DNA of 62,357 nt. Origin: an uncultured Bacteroidales bacterium (GTDB lineage: Bacteria; Bacteroidota; Bacteroidia; Bacteroidales; UBA932). The stretch spans positions 1 through 62,357 of the forward strand of contig CANBDZ010000002.1 in the NCBI GenBank assembly GCA_947367375.1, given 5' to 3'. The notes below the pieces were generated by a model. The model searched no databases and was not told where the DNA came from. It saw nothing but the letters and a program-made list of their open reading frames with translations. Of the stretch, positions 28,941 through 37,776 are shown in pieces (within the stretch, counting starts at the first letter, position 1; each line of letters begins with the position of its first letter). A program made the position numbers and the translations under genes.

Positions 28941-31280
28941 ATGAAAAGCTATCTGAGATTCCTGAGCCGCAACAAGCTGTACACCACCATCGAGGTGGTG
29001 GGATTGAGTGTTGCTCTGGCTTTTGTGCTTGTGATCGGCACTTATGTGTGGCAGCAATATGCCACAGCAAGAGGTGTGAAGGATTATGACCGTATATACA
29101 GTGTCGGGCTGGACGATCTGGGTTATCCTCGTATTGGCCTTTATATGGGAGCTGCTGATGTGATGATGGATAAGATACCGGAGATTGAGGCGGTTGCAAG
29201 TCATCACGAGTTATATCCTCACCCCATCACTCTGGATGGCTCCAAGACACTTGCAAATGGCGTCTGTGTGGATATGGGTTTTCTTGATATGTTCGTCCCT
29301 GAGTTCATTGCCGGGTCGAAATATATATTTAAAGATCACTCCAATGCAATCGTCAGTGAATCATTTGCCAACCGAAACGGAGGGCCTGATGGCATCATCG
29401 GCAAGAAGATGGTGGTGGACGGCTTTGAATTCACAGTGGCCGCGGTAGTGGAAGATTTCCGTAATACGGTGATCCCCTACTGCGACTTCATCGTCAATAT
29501 TGACTCAGAGATCACTTCAAGGAGGAGACAATGGAAATATGTCTGCGACACTACGCCATTCATCAAGATCAGGAAGGATGCAGATGTGGATGAGGCTTAT
29601 TCCAAGATTGAGGCGGAAGTGAAAAGGATGGTCGAGGAGGACATAATATATTTCCCATACAACGGAAGCATAATACTGAATTATGAAGAACTCTTCTTCG
29701 CGGAATGCTCGACCAGAATGAACACATCCGATCTGAGGTCATTGAGGATAATGCTGGTTGTGGTGATTCTGCTGCTCATTTCCGCAGTCATCAATTTCAT
29801 CAACCTGAATGCCGCCCTATCCGGCAAAAGGATGAAGGAGGTTGCGACAAGAATGGTTTCAGGTGCCGGACGCAAGATGATGTTCGGAAGATATGTCCTT
29901 GAATCCATAATCCTCTGCCTTATCTGCGGTGTGATTGCTGTGATCATAGGCAAGGCAGTGGAGCCATATATGAACACTCTGATAAAGAGTGACGTACCGA
30001 TCAAGATCAGTCTCTCCCCTGTTGCCATAGTCATATATATATCAATATGCTCGATCGTAGGCCTCATCGCCAGTCTCATTCCTGCCACAGTCGGTACATC
30101 GGTCAAACCGATGGATATCCTTAAAGGAAAGGCCAGACAGGAGAACAAACGTATATTCAGCAAGATCTTCATTTCATTGCAGAATATGATTTCAGTCATT
30201 CTGATCGCCCTGTCACTGACAATGGAACTGCAGATGAAACATCTTGCACAGAAGCCGGTAGGTGCTGAGATAGATGACATCTATTATCTGTATGTCAGTG
30301 ATCTTAGAGAATGTGAGTCACTGAAGAAATCTATTCTTGAACTACCGTTTGTAAAGGCGGTCGGCATATCTGAAGGATATCCCGGCAATTCTACTGAAAT
30401 GCTCAAGGTGACTGACAACGGCTACATCACCTATGGAATGCTCAGGTGTGATTCGACAGCCTTCAGTATGTACAACTTCAAAAGGGTGACCGATCGAGGC
30501 TATCCGGTGCTCAATTCTGTATGGATGACCAAGGACTCTTTCAACACAGCCGGACTTGATGAGCAATCACCTGAAACTGGATGGAATCTTCCGACTGTTG
30601 ATGAAAACACTGCATTCGGCGGCATTATAGAGGACTATGCTGTCTTTTCTGCTTTGAAGGACACTCAGAACACAATAGCTTATGTAGAGGTGTTCAGTAC
30701 AGAGGGCTTCAAGCCGTTTATGTCAGGTGGAGGAGGTCTTCTGATCAAGACCACAGGTAATCATATAAGGAATGATGAAGCGTTAATGGAATGTTATCGC
30801 AGATATATCGTAGCAAAGGAAGATATATACACAGAGCCTTATGAATATGGATATATAGAGGACCTGCTGTCAGACAAGCTGGAAGACGTGAGGAGCAATA
30901 TGCATATAATGACGCTCTTTATGTTACTTTCAGTACTCCTGTCCTTTATGGGTCTTGTTGCGATGAGTACTTATTACTCATCTGAAAACATCGGTGACAT
31001 AGCCATAAGAAAGGTATATGGAAGCACGATCCGGAAGGAAACAGCATCAAGTGTCTGGAAATATATGAAAATAGTTCTGATCTCAAGCCTCGCTGCAATT
31101 CCGTTCGCAGTCATGGCCAGCAACAGATATCTGGAAGATTTTGTCTACAGGATAAGAAACAGCTGGTGGATCTATGTCATTGCAACAACGATTGCCATCC
31201 TCATATCCCTGCTGGCAGTCTTCCTCCAGACCCTACGTGCAGCACGTACCAACCCTGCTGAGGCGCTGAAGAAGGAATAG
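28941..31280 (+). CDS. FtsX/MacB-type ABC permease, paralog 3
   Basis: MKSYLRFLSRNKLYTTIEVVGLSVALAFV...RAARTNPAEALKKE. Confidence 0.88.
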   Translation: MKSYLRFLSRNKLYTTIEVVGLSVALAFVLVIGTYVWQQYATARGVKDYDRIYSVGLDDLGYPRIGLYMGAADVMMDKIPEIEAVASHHELYPHPITLDGSKTLANGVCVDMGFLDMFVPEFIAGSKYIFKDHSNAIVSESFANRNGGPDGIIGKKMVVDGFEFTVAAVVEDFRNTVIPYCDFIVNIDSEITSRRRQWKYVCDTTPFIKIRKDADVDEAYSKIEAEVKRMVEEDIIYFPYNGSIILNYEELFFAECSTRMNTSDLRSLRIMLVVVILLLISAVINFINLNAALSGKRMKEVATRMVSGAGRKMMFGRYVLESIILCLICGVIAVIIGKAVEPYMNTLIKSDVPIKISLSPVAIVIYISICSIVGLIASLIPATVGTSVKPMDILKGKARQENKRIFSKIFISLQNMISVILIALSLTMELQMKHLAQKPVGAEIDDIYYLYVSDLRECESLKKSILELPFVKAVGISEGYPGNSTEMLKVTDNGYITYGMLRCDSTAFSMYNFKRVTDRGYPVLNSVWMTKDSFNTAGLDEQSPETGWNLPTVDENTAFGGIIEDYAVFSALKDTQNTIAYVEVFSTEGFKPFMSGGGGLLIKTTGNHIRNDEALMECYRRYIVAKEDIYTEPYEYGYIEDLLSDKLEDVRSNMHIMTLFMLLSVLLSFMGLVAMSTYYSSENIGDIAIRKVYGSTIRKETASSVWKYMKIVLISSLAAIPFAVMASNRYLEDFVYRIRNSWWIYVIATTIAILISLLAVFLQTLRAARTNPAEALKKE

Positions 31281-31283
31281 AGA

Positions 31284-31340
31284 GATGGCCGGTCGCGGCC
31301 AGCCATGACAACATAGTCATCCCCGGCTCGACCGGGGATC
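31284..31340. repeat. two dispersed hairpin repeats after permease 3 stop
   Basis: gatggccggtcgcggccagccatgac and gtcatccccggctcgaccggggatc. Confidence 0.8.
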
Positions 31341-31377
31341 CATATTTTACAAATATGTAAAGAAATTTAGGAAAAAT

Positions 31378-33660
31378 ATGAAAAAATCAAGAATAAGTAC
31401 AGTGTTGAACATCGTCAGCATGAGTGTGTCGCTGATGGTGTTCCTTGTGCTGTTTGCACAGGTGTGGTTCGACTTTAGCTTCAACCGCAATTTCAATGAT
31501 TACAGGAATATCTACAGGTATGATGTCCCTATTGAAAATGATGTGTGGGAGTACAGCTACGATCATGTCATCAAGAAGGATGTTATCGAAATGTTCAAGT
31601 CCTCTTCGCCGGACATTGTTGCAGTCTGTGACTATGCGGATGCTGAGATAATGGTTCTTGACTTCAAGATGTGCTACAATGACAACGGAGAGATCAAGAA
31701 GTATGATATTCCTTGGACGAATACTGATACTGATTTCACAGACGTGTTTGAACTTGAGATCATTGCAGGTTCCGCAGACGATTACAACAGGATGAATGCT
31801 GCGCTCATCTCTGAAGACTATGCGAGGATGATCTTCGGAGACAGAAATCCGATCGGAGAGGTGCTCTCACTAGAGATGTTTCAGTACGAGTACCCTATCG
31901 TGGGTGTTTACAAGACGTTGCCTGAAAACTGTACCGTCATCAACGGAATGCTCATCAATGACGGTGGTATCCAGGACACATTCATCGCCTGTCATTCAGC
32001 GTTCTTCCGTCTGAGAGATGGAGCCGACCCTGAAGAAGTACTTGAAAATTTGCCAGGCGCTAAACCAGGCTCACGCCTCACCCCTATCGCCAAGAGTCAT
32101 TTCCTCAGTGATTTAAGGCCGGGCATCAAACAGACCGGCAACAGGGCCCAGGCGTTGATACTCCTGTCAATATCCTTGCTCTTCCTGGCTATTGCGATCT
32201 TCAACTATATCAACTTTGCCATTGCTTCGATTCCATTCAGGATCAACGAGATAAACATAGAAAAGGTTTACGGTGCAAGCCGTGTCAGACTGATTTTGAA
32301 CCAGCTCAAGATCAATCTCGGGATATGTCTGATTTCGTTTGCATTTGCTGTCATATTGATGGAGATTGTAGCCGGTTCCGGATTTGCCGCATTCAGCGTC
32401 TGTTCACTGGCAGTGAAGGATAATGTGACTTCTATCATTATATGCCTGATTGTCGCAGTCATTGCGGCAGCAGCAGGCGGACTCGTCACTGCTCTCTACA
32501 GCACTTCCTTCGCGCCGGGAATGGTCCTGAAAGGTGAATTCGCGATTTCCGGACGAGGAACAGCATTCCGTAAAACGACTATGCTCCTTCAGTTCATCCT
32601 CTCATGCGTGTTCCTTATATGCGGTCTTATGATAAGCAGACAGACCGATTATATGGTAAATCAGGACAACGGCTTCGAATCGCAGAACGTCCTGCATATG
32701 AATACAATATATTACAACAACTGGCAGGATTTTTTTTATATGCTTAAGGAGAACCCACAGGTTCTCGAAGTTACAGCTGGCGACTCCCCTATGGCAGAAG
32801 GACTAATGTCCAGAAATCAGATGATGTCGAAGGATAATGTAAACGAGTGGTACAGTGTCAGAAATGCCCACACAAGCTACCTTGATTTCTTCGGATTTGA
32901 ACTTGTGGAAGGCAGATTTCCAAATGAAGGTGAGAACGGCAAGGCGATAGTTAATGAAACATTTGCTTCTACCTATCCTGATTGCGTAATAGGCAGCAAG
33001 CTGACCTGGCCGTCAGAACACGAAATCATAGGAATTGTAAAGGACTTCAACGCAAGACCTTTGATGCATAAACCTGAACCTGTCCTGTATATTATTGGAG
33101 ATGAGTTCACTTATGCTGACATATATATAAAACTCAGCGGCGACAATATCGAAGAAACCGTCAAATGGGTGACAGAGACCTTAGGTGGCCTGTTCTCGTT
33201 CAATGGCGACAATCTTCCGTGGGTGGCGTCATTCCTTGATGATGAGATCGAAAACATGTACAGCAAGGAAATCGGACAGTCGGAGCTCATTACTGATTCA
33301 TCTATCCTCTGTCTTCTGATCGCCTTGATCGGAGTGCTTGGCATTGTCTATTTCGAGACCCAGGTAATGAGAAAGGAAATTGCAGTAAGAAAGGTCAACG
33401 GAGCGACAACCTGGGAGATCATAAAGAGTCTTCTTTGCAAATATCTTTTCATCAGCAGCGCCGGCTTCCTTGTAGCAGTTCCGGTAAGCGTTCTGACTAT
33501 GAAATGGTGGCTCTCCGGATTTGCCGACCGAACAGACATGCCAATCTGGCTCTTCCTGCTCGCCTATCTCATAATCACAGCGCTAACGGCAGCTGTCGTC
33601 ATCATCCGCAGCTACACAGCCGCGTCTGAAAATCCGGTGGACGCCTTGAAGAAGGAATAG
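31378..33660 (+). CDS. FtsX/MacB-type ABC permease, paralog 4 (divergent)
   Basis: MKKSRISTVLNIVSMSVSLMVFLVL...; C-terminal ENPVDALKKE. Confidence 0.85.
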   Translation: MKKSRISTVLNIVSMSVSLMVFLVLFAQVWFDFSFNRNFNDYRNIYRYDVPIENDVWEYSYDHVIKKDVIEMFKSSSPDIVAVCDYADAEIMVLDFKMCYNDNGEIKKYDIPWTNTDTDFTDVFELEIIAGSADDYNRMNAALISEDYARMIFGDRNPIGEVLSLEMFQYEYPIVGVYKTLPENCTVINGMLINDGGIQDTFIACHSAFFRLRDGADPEEVLENLPGAKPGSRLTPIAKSHFLSDLRPGIKQTGNRAQALILLSISLLFLAIAIFNYINFAIASIPFRINEINIEKVYGASRVRLILNQLKINLGICLISFAFAVILMEIVAGSGFAAFSVCSLAVKDNVTSIIICLIVAVIAAAAGGLVTALYSTSFAPGMVLKGEFAISGRGTAFRKTTMLLQFILSCVFLICGLMISRQTDYMVNQDNGFESQNVLHMNTIYYNNWQDFFYMLKENPQVLEVTAGDSPMAEGLMSRNQMMSKDNVNEWYSVRNAHTSYLDFFGFELVEGRFPNEGENGKAIVNETFASTYPDCVIGSKLTWPSEHEIIGIVKDFNARPLMHKPEPVLYIIGDEFTYADIYIKLSGDNIEETVKWVTETLGGLFSFNGDNLPWVASFLDDEIENMYSKEIGQSELITDSSILCLLIALIGVLGIVYFETQVMRKEIAVRKVNGATTWEIIKSLLCKYLFISSAGFLVAVPVSVLTMKWWLSGFADRTDMPIWLFLLAYLIITALTAAVVIIRSYTAASENPVDALKKE

Positions 33661-33662
33661 TG

Positions 33663-33690
33663 ATCGCCGGTTGTGGCCGGCTATGACGGG
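33663..33690 (+). repeat. dispersed hairpin repeat after permease 4 stop
   Basis: gatcgccggttgtggccggctatgacggg. Confidence 0.7.
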
Positions 33691-33797
33691 AAAAGTGAAT
33701 ATAAGTACCAAAATCAATTGATATTGAATGTTTTTTGATATATTTGCAGTTGAAAGGATAGTCCAGATCTATTACCGGTAGCGTTTGAAGAATCCTG

Positions 33798-34298
33798 TCA
33801 GATTCCTTCTTCAAATGGCAAAGGATCGTCTTCAACAGGAGAAGATGTCGGCACTTCGGAGGCAGAATGGATTATCTTTTTATTTTTAGAATACCTCATT
33901 CTAAATACACCTCCACTGATTATCTTCCAATACTCCCCCTCTTTTGACAATGCAATAAAGAGCGTATTGTGGTACATATCTCCTTTCTCCAAAAGATACG
34001 TACCATTTTTCCCTTCTTTAATATCAGTGAAGTTACCTGCAACATCTTCTATAAAACCGTTGATTGATTCATAACCATAGTTCAGGATTTCTTTCTCATG
34101 TCCTTCTATAATATGCTTTAATCCATATCCTTTAGGTCCATTGAATCCTTCAGCTATCCTTATCGGAGCCGCCGGAAGATTCATCTCTTCTGTAATGTAA
34201 CCGAAATCGATCGAACCTTTACTGTTCAAGACGAACGGAGATCCGTTCTCATCGACTGCCAGACGATACTTTTCCATTTTTTCATCCAAGTTCAGCAA
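33798..34298 (-). CDS. small protein resembling phage/ICE BECR-fold (PBECR-type) nuclease domains
   Basis: GYGLKHIIEGHEKEI... TYLLEKGDMYHNTLFIALSKEGEYWKIISGGVFRMRY; family assignment tentative; alternative start 34277. Confidence 0.5.
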   Translation of the reverse strand: MLNLDEKMEKYRLAVDENGSPFVLNSKGSIDFGYITEEMNLPAAPIRIAEGFNGPKGYGLKHIIEGHEKEILNYGYESINGFIEDVAGNFTDIKEGKNGTYLLEKGDMYHNTLFIALSKEGEYWKIISGGVFRMRYSKNKKIIHSASEVPTSSPVEDDPLPFEEGI

Positions 34299-34462
34299 GA
34301 AACGATCTCTGAGGAAATTTATGTGGCGAAATCAGGAAACTTTTTCTCTTTTTTATAATTATTGCTTTTTCTTTAAAGAATTCTTCAATCTGATATGAAA
34401 ATTCTGAGTGTAAAGTAACTGTAAAATCGATATTTCAACGGTGTAGAATAAAGATTTTTCAC

Positions 34463-34470
34463 TACATTTG
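34463..34470 (+). promoter_or_regulatory. -7 box TACATTTG
   Basis: TAnnTTTG, 17 bp upstream of ATG 34488. Confidence 0.55.
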
Positions 34471-34487
34471 TAGGATAAAGAGTCTGT

Positions 34488-35840
34488 ATGGCAAAGAGTA
34501 AAGCAAAGATATTGGTTGTCGACGACAACAGTGGAATCAGGGCGGCGCTGCAGCTGCTTCTTCCTATGCATTTCGCGCAGGTCGAGCTGATTCCGTCACC
34601 GAAGGAGTTGGTTACACGCCTTCTCGAATTCCGTCCGGATGTTGTGTTGCTGGACATGAATTTTCACACTGACATAAACACCGGTAACGAGGGTCTGTTC
34701 TGGCTTTCTGAGATCAAGAAGCGCAGTCCTGACATCGAAGTGGTGCTTTTCACCGCTTATGCTGACATACAGCTTGCAGTAGAAGGAATGAAGCGTGGAG
34801 CCTTTGATTTCCTCGTGAAGCCATGGGACAACGAAAAACTCATAGAAGTACTCAAGGCCGCCTATGCAAACAGAAGCAAGGAAGCCCGCGATGCTTCAGT
34901 TCAGCCGGCTTCTTCTCTCAAAATGCTCTGGGGTAAAGGCCCGCAGATGTCAGCAATCCACAGGACAGTAGAAAAGATTTCAGCAACAGACGCCTCCGTC
35001 CTCATTACAGGTGAGAACGGTACCGGAAAGGATGTCCTTGCAGGCGAGATCCACAGAAGATCTGACAGGTCATTGAAGCCCCTTGTGTGCGTCGATGCAG
35101 GTGCCTTGACAGAAACACTATTCGAAAGCGAACTCTTCGGTCATGTAAAAGGAGCCTTTACAGACGCTCACGCCGATCATATAGGTAAATTCGAACAGGC
35201 AGACGGCGGTACACTCTTCCTCGACGAGATCGGAAACATCCCTCCACATCTCCAGGCAAAGCTGCTCAGAGCCATCCAGAACAGAGCTGTCACAAGAGTC
35301 GGAGACACAAAGACTATCCCTGTGGACATCAGACTGATCTGCGCGACCAACAAGAATCTTGAACAGATGGTACGTGACGGCGAATTCCGCGAGGACCTTT
35401 ACTACAGAATAAACACAATGCATCTCCACCTCCCTGCCCTACGCGAAAGGACAGACGAGGTCGTGCCGCTTGCTCAGATGTTCATCTCCAAATATGCAGA
35501 AAAATACAGACGCCTGGTGTCAGGACTGACCCCGGAAGCGGAAGATGCATTGAAGAACCAGTACTGGAGCGGCAACATCCGCGAGCTTCAGAACTGTATT
35601 GAAAAGGCAGTGATCATGTCGGACGGAGAAACACTTGGTATCGACGATCTTCAACTTTCACCGATAAGGCCAAAAGGGGGCGCAGATGCCTTTTCAGGCA
35701 CAGATTCCTTGGAGGAGACAGAGGAAAAGGCAATACGAGCGGCGATGGCCAAATTCGGCGGCAACCTGTCAATGGTCGCTAAATCTCTGGAAATCAGCAG
35801 ACCGACGCTCTACGCAAAACTGAAAAAATATAATATATAG
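34488..35840 (+). CDS. sigma-54-dependent response regulator (NtrC family)
   Basis: Receiver ILVVDDNSGIR; AAA+ ITGENGTGKDVLA, ESELFGHVKGAFTDA; C-terminal Fis HTH NLSMVAKSLEISRPTLYAKLKKY. Confidence 0.95.
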   Translation: MAKSKAKILVVDDNSGIRAALQLLLPMHFAQVELIPSPKELVTRLLEFRPDVVLLDMNFHTDINTGNEGLFWLSEIKKRSPDIEVVLFTAYADIQLAVEGMKRGAFDFLVKPWDNEKLIEVLKAAYANRSKEARDASVQPASSLKMLWGKGPQMSAIHRTVEKISATDASVLITGENGTGKDVLAGEIHRRSDRSLKPLVCVDAGALTETLFESELFGHVKGAFTDAHADHIGKFEQADGGTLFLDEIGNIPPHLQAKLLRAIQNRAVTRVGDTKTIPVDIRLICATNKNLEQMVRDGEFREDLYYRINTMHLHLPALRERTDEVVPLAQMFISKYAEKYRRLVSGLTPEAEDALKNQYWSGNIRELQNCIEKAVIMSDGETLGIDDLQLSPIRPKGGADAFSGTDSLEETEEKAIRAAMAKFGGNLSMVAKSLEISRPTLYAKLKKYNI

Positions 35841-35864
35841 TCATCCCCGACATGATCGGGGATC
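35840..35864 (-). repeat. dispersed hairpin repeat in the RR-HK junction
   Basis: gtcatccccgacatgatcggggatc. Confidence 0.85.
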
Positions 35865-35870
35865 CGAGCA

Positions 35871-37079
35871 ATGAGCCACCTGACCATCATATTCATCGTA
35901 CTTACGACAGCGGCAATAACCGCCGTCATCGCCTCTTTTCTGACCTCGCGAAAGATGAGAGGAAAGGTAGCCTATATGCTCGATGCCCTTGAGGACAAGG
36001 AACTTAACTTCAGATTCGACGAAAAACGCCTCAGAGGAAGAAAGTTCAACAGGACCCTGAACCGTCTGCGCAACATCTTCGACAAGGAAAGGCATGAGAT
36101 CATAGAGCAGGAGAAGTACTTCGGCCTGATGCTCGACCATGTGAAGACAGGAATCGCAGTCATCGAGGAAGACGGTCGCGTGACCTATTCCAACAACACA
36201 GCCCTCAGTCTCCTCGGCATAGCCACATTCGGACATATAAGACAGCTCCGCGCGGTAAGCGACTCACTCTACGGAGCCTTCCACACAATTGCTGACGGCT
36301 CAGAAGAAAGGGCCAGCTACTACAACGAGAGTGGAAAAATGACCATATCCCTTACAGCTTCAGAAGCGACCATCGGCAAAGAAAAAGTCAGAATCATTGC
36401 ATTCAACGACATCAGCAGCGAGATAGCCGAGAATGAGCAGCAGTCCTGGTCAAAGCTCATCAGGGTACTCACCCACGAAATCATGAACACAATCACTCCT
36501 ATTGCATCCCTCAGCGAAACCCTCCTGAATTTTGAAGGAGTGAATACGGATGTGAAAAACGGCCTCAGCACAATATCACAGTCCTCAAAGGGCCTGATCA
36601 AATTCGTCGAATCCTACAGGAACCTCACCCGTGTAGCGCCGCCTGTCAAAAGGGCCTTCTACCTCAGGGAACTGGCTGAAAGAGTGATTGGTCTGACACG
36701 CGAACAGGCAGTGATGAGCGGAGCGACCTGCACATATGAAGAAAAATCCGAAGATATAATTCTATATGCCGACGAAGGACAGATAACCCAGATCCTTATC
36801 AATCTGATCAGGAACGCTGTCCAGGCAGAGGCTCGTACGATCGTCATCAGCGCACAGATCACAGCATCCGAACAGACTGTGATAAATGTATATAACAACG
36901 GCACCCCTATCAGTCGTGAGAGCCAGGACGAGATCTTCGTCCCATTCTTCACCACCAAGCAGGAAGGCACCGGCATCGGTCTGAGCCTATCCCGCCAGAT
37001 AATGCGCCTGCACAACGGAACTCTGGTCCTCACCCGCAGTGACGATAAAGGCACTATATTCACATTGACATTCAAATAA
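35871..37079 (+). CDS. membrane sensor histidine kinase
   Basis: TM, PAS-like region, RVLTHEIMNTITPI H-box, ILINLIRNAVQAEA N-box, GTGIGLSLSRQIM G-box. Confidence 0.93.
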   Translation: MSHLTIIFIVLTTAAITAVIASFLTSRKMRGKVAYMLDALEDKELNFRFDEKRLRGRKFNRTLNRLRNIFDKERHEIIEQEKYFGLMLDHVKTGIAVIEEDGRVTYSNNTALSLLGIATFGHIRQLRAVSDSLYGAFHTIADGSEERASYYNESGKMTISLTASEATIGKEKVRIIAFNDISSEIAENEQQSWSKLIRVLTHEIMNTITPIASLSETLLNFEGVNTDVKNGLSTISQSSKGLIKFVESYRNLTRVAPPVKRAFYLRELAERVIGLTREQAVMSGATCTYEEKSEDIILYADEGQITQILINLIRNAVQAEARTIVISAQITASEQTVINVYNNGTPISRESQDEIFVPFFTTKQEGTGIGLSLSRQIMRLHNGTLVLTRSDDKGTIFTLTFK

Positions 37080-37165
37080 TCGCATCCCCACACAAAATAG
37101 TCTTCATCTGAATAGTACTATTTCTGATAATTGTCGTCATATATGCGAATATTAAAAATAACGAC

Positions 37166-37768
37166 ATGAAAGCTATCAGAAAATTTTTACCCGTAATTAT
37201 TGCAGTATTGGCTGCATGCACAACTTCATGTGAAGAAAAGGACCCGGTTTATGAGTATTTTGACTGGGGAGAGATTGGCCCTTTCGTTGAACTTGTTTAT
37301 GCAGACGGAAAATATAGTCCTAAATCAGCACCTATGTCTCAGGAAGCGTTCGATGCCGGCTTCTATGGTGCCTGGGCGTTTTATGATGTGCGCACTTTAT
37401 CCAGCACTGGTAAAATTTATATTGCAGAAATGCCAGCTGACGAACCTGTATTGTGCTTTGCAATAAAGGAGGGTAACACTATCCGTCAGTATATAAAGGA
37501 TCCGGTAAAAGAGACATATGAATATAAGGATGGAACATATTCATATGACCCCACAACCGGAATCATATATTTCAAAGGCGTGCTTGACAAACACCCTGAA
37601 TTCAGAGTTATATATATAAAAGATGGTAAATTAACCGGTACATTCAAAGGTGAGAATAACACATCAGACAGTTCGGTGTTGACTCACCTCGCTTATGAAC
37701 GACTCGCCTCTATTCATGAGAGAGACCTGGATGTAATGTTTGGAGCTATCGAAGAAGGTGTCGAATAA
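37166..37768 (+). CDS. hypothetical lipoprotein
   Basis: Signal peptide with lipobox LAACTTSCEEKD. Confidence 0.6.
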   Translation: MKAIRKFLPVIIAVLAACTTSCEEKDPVYEYFDWGEIGPFVELVYADGKYSPKSAPMSQEAFDAGFYGAWAFYDVRTLSSTGKIYIAEMPADEPVLCFAIKEGNTIRQYIKDPVKETYEYKDGTYSYDPTTGIIYFKGVLDKHPEFRVIYIKDGKLTGTFKGENNTSDSSVLTHLAYERLASIHERDLDVMFGAIEEGVE

Positions 37769-37776
37769 ACTCACCT

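Noticed and set aside
29681-30280. 199-aa minus-strand ORF within permease 3
   Set aside because: Antisense to a conserved FtsX-family CDS; hydrophobic mirror of TM segments.
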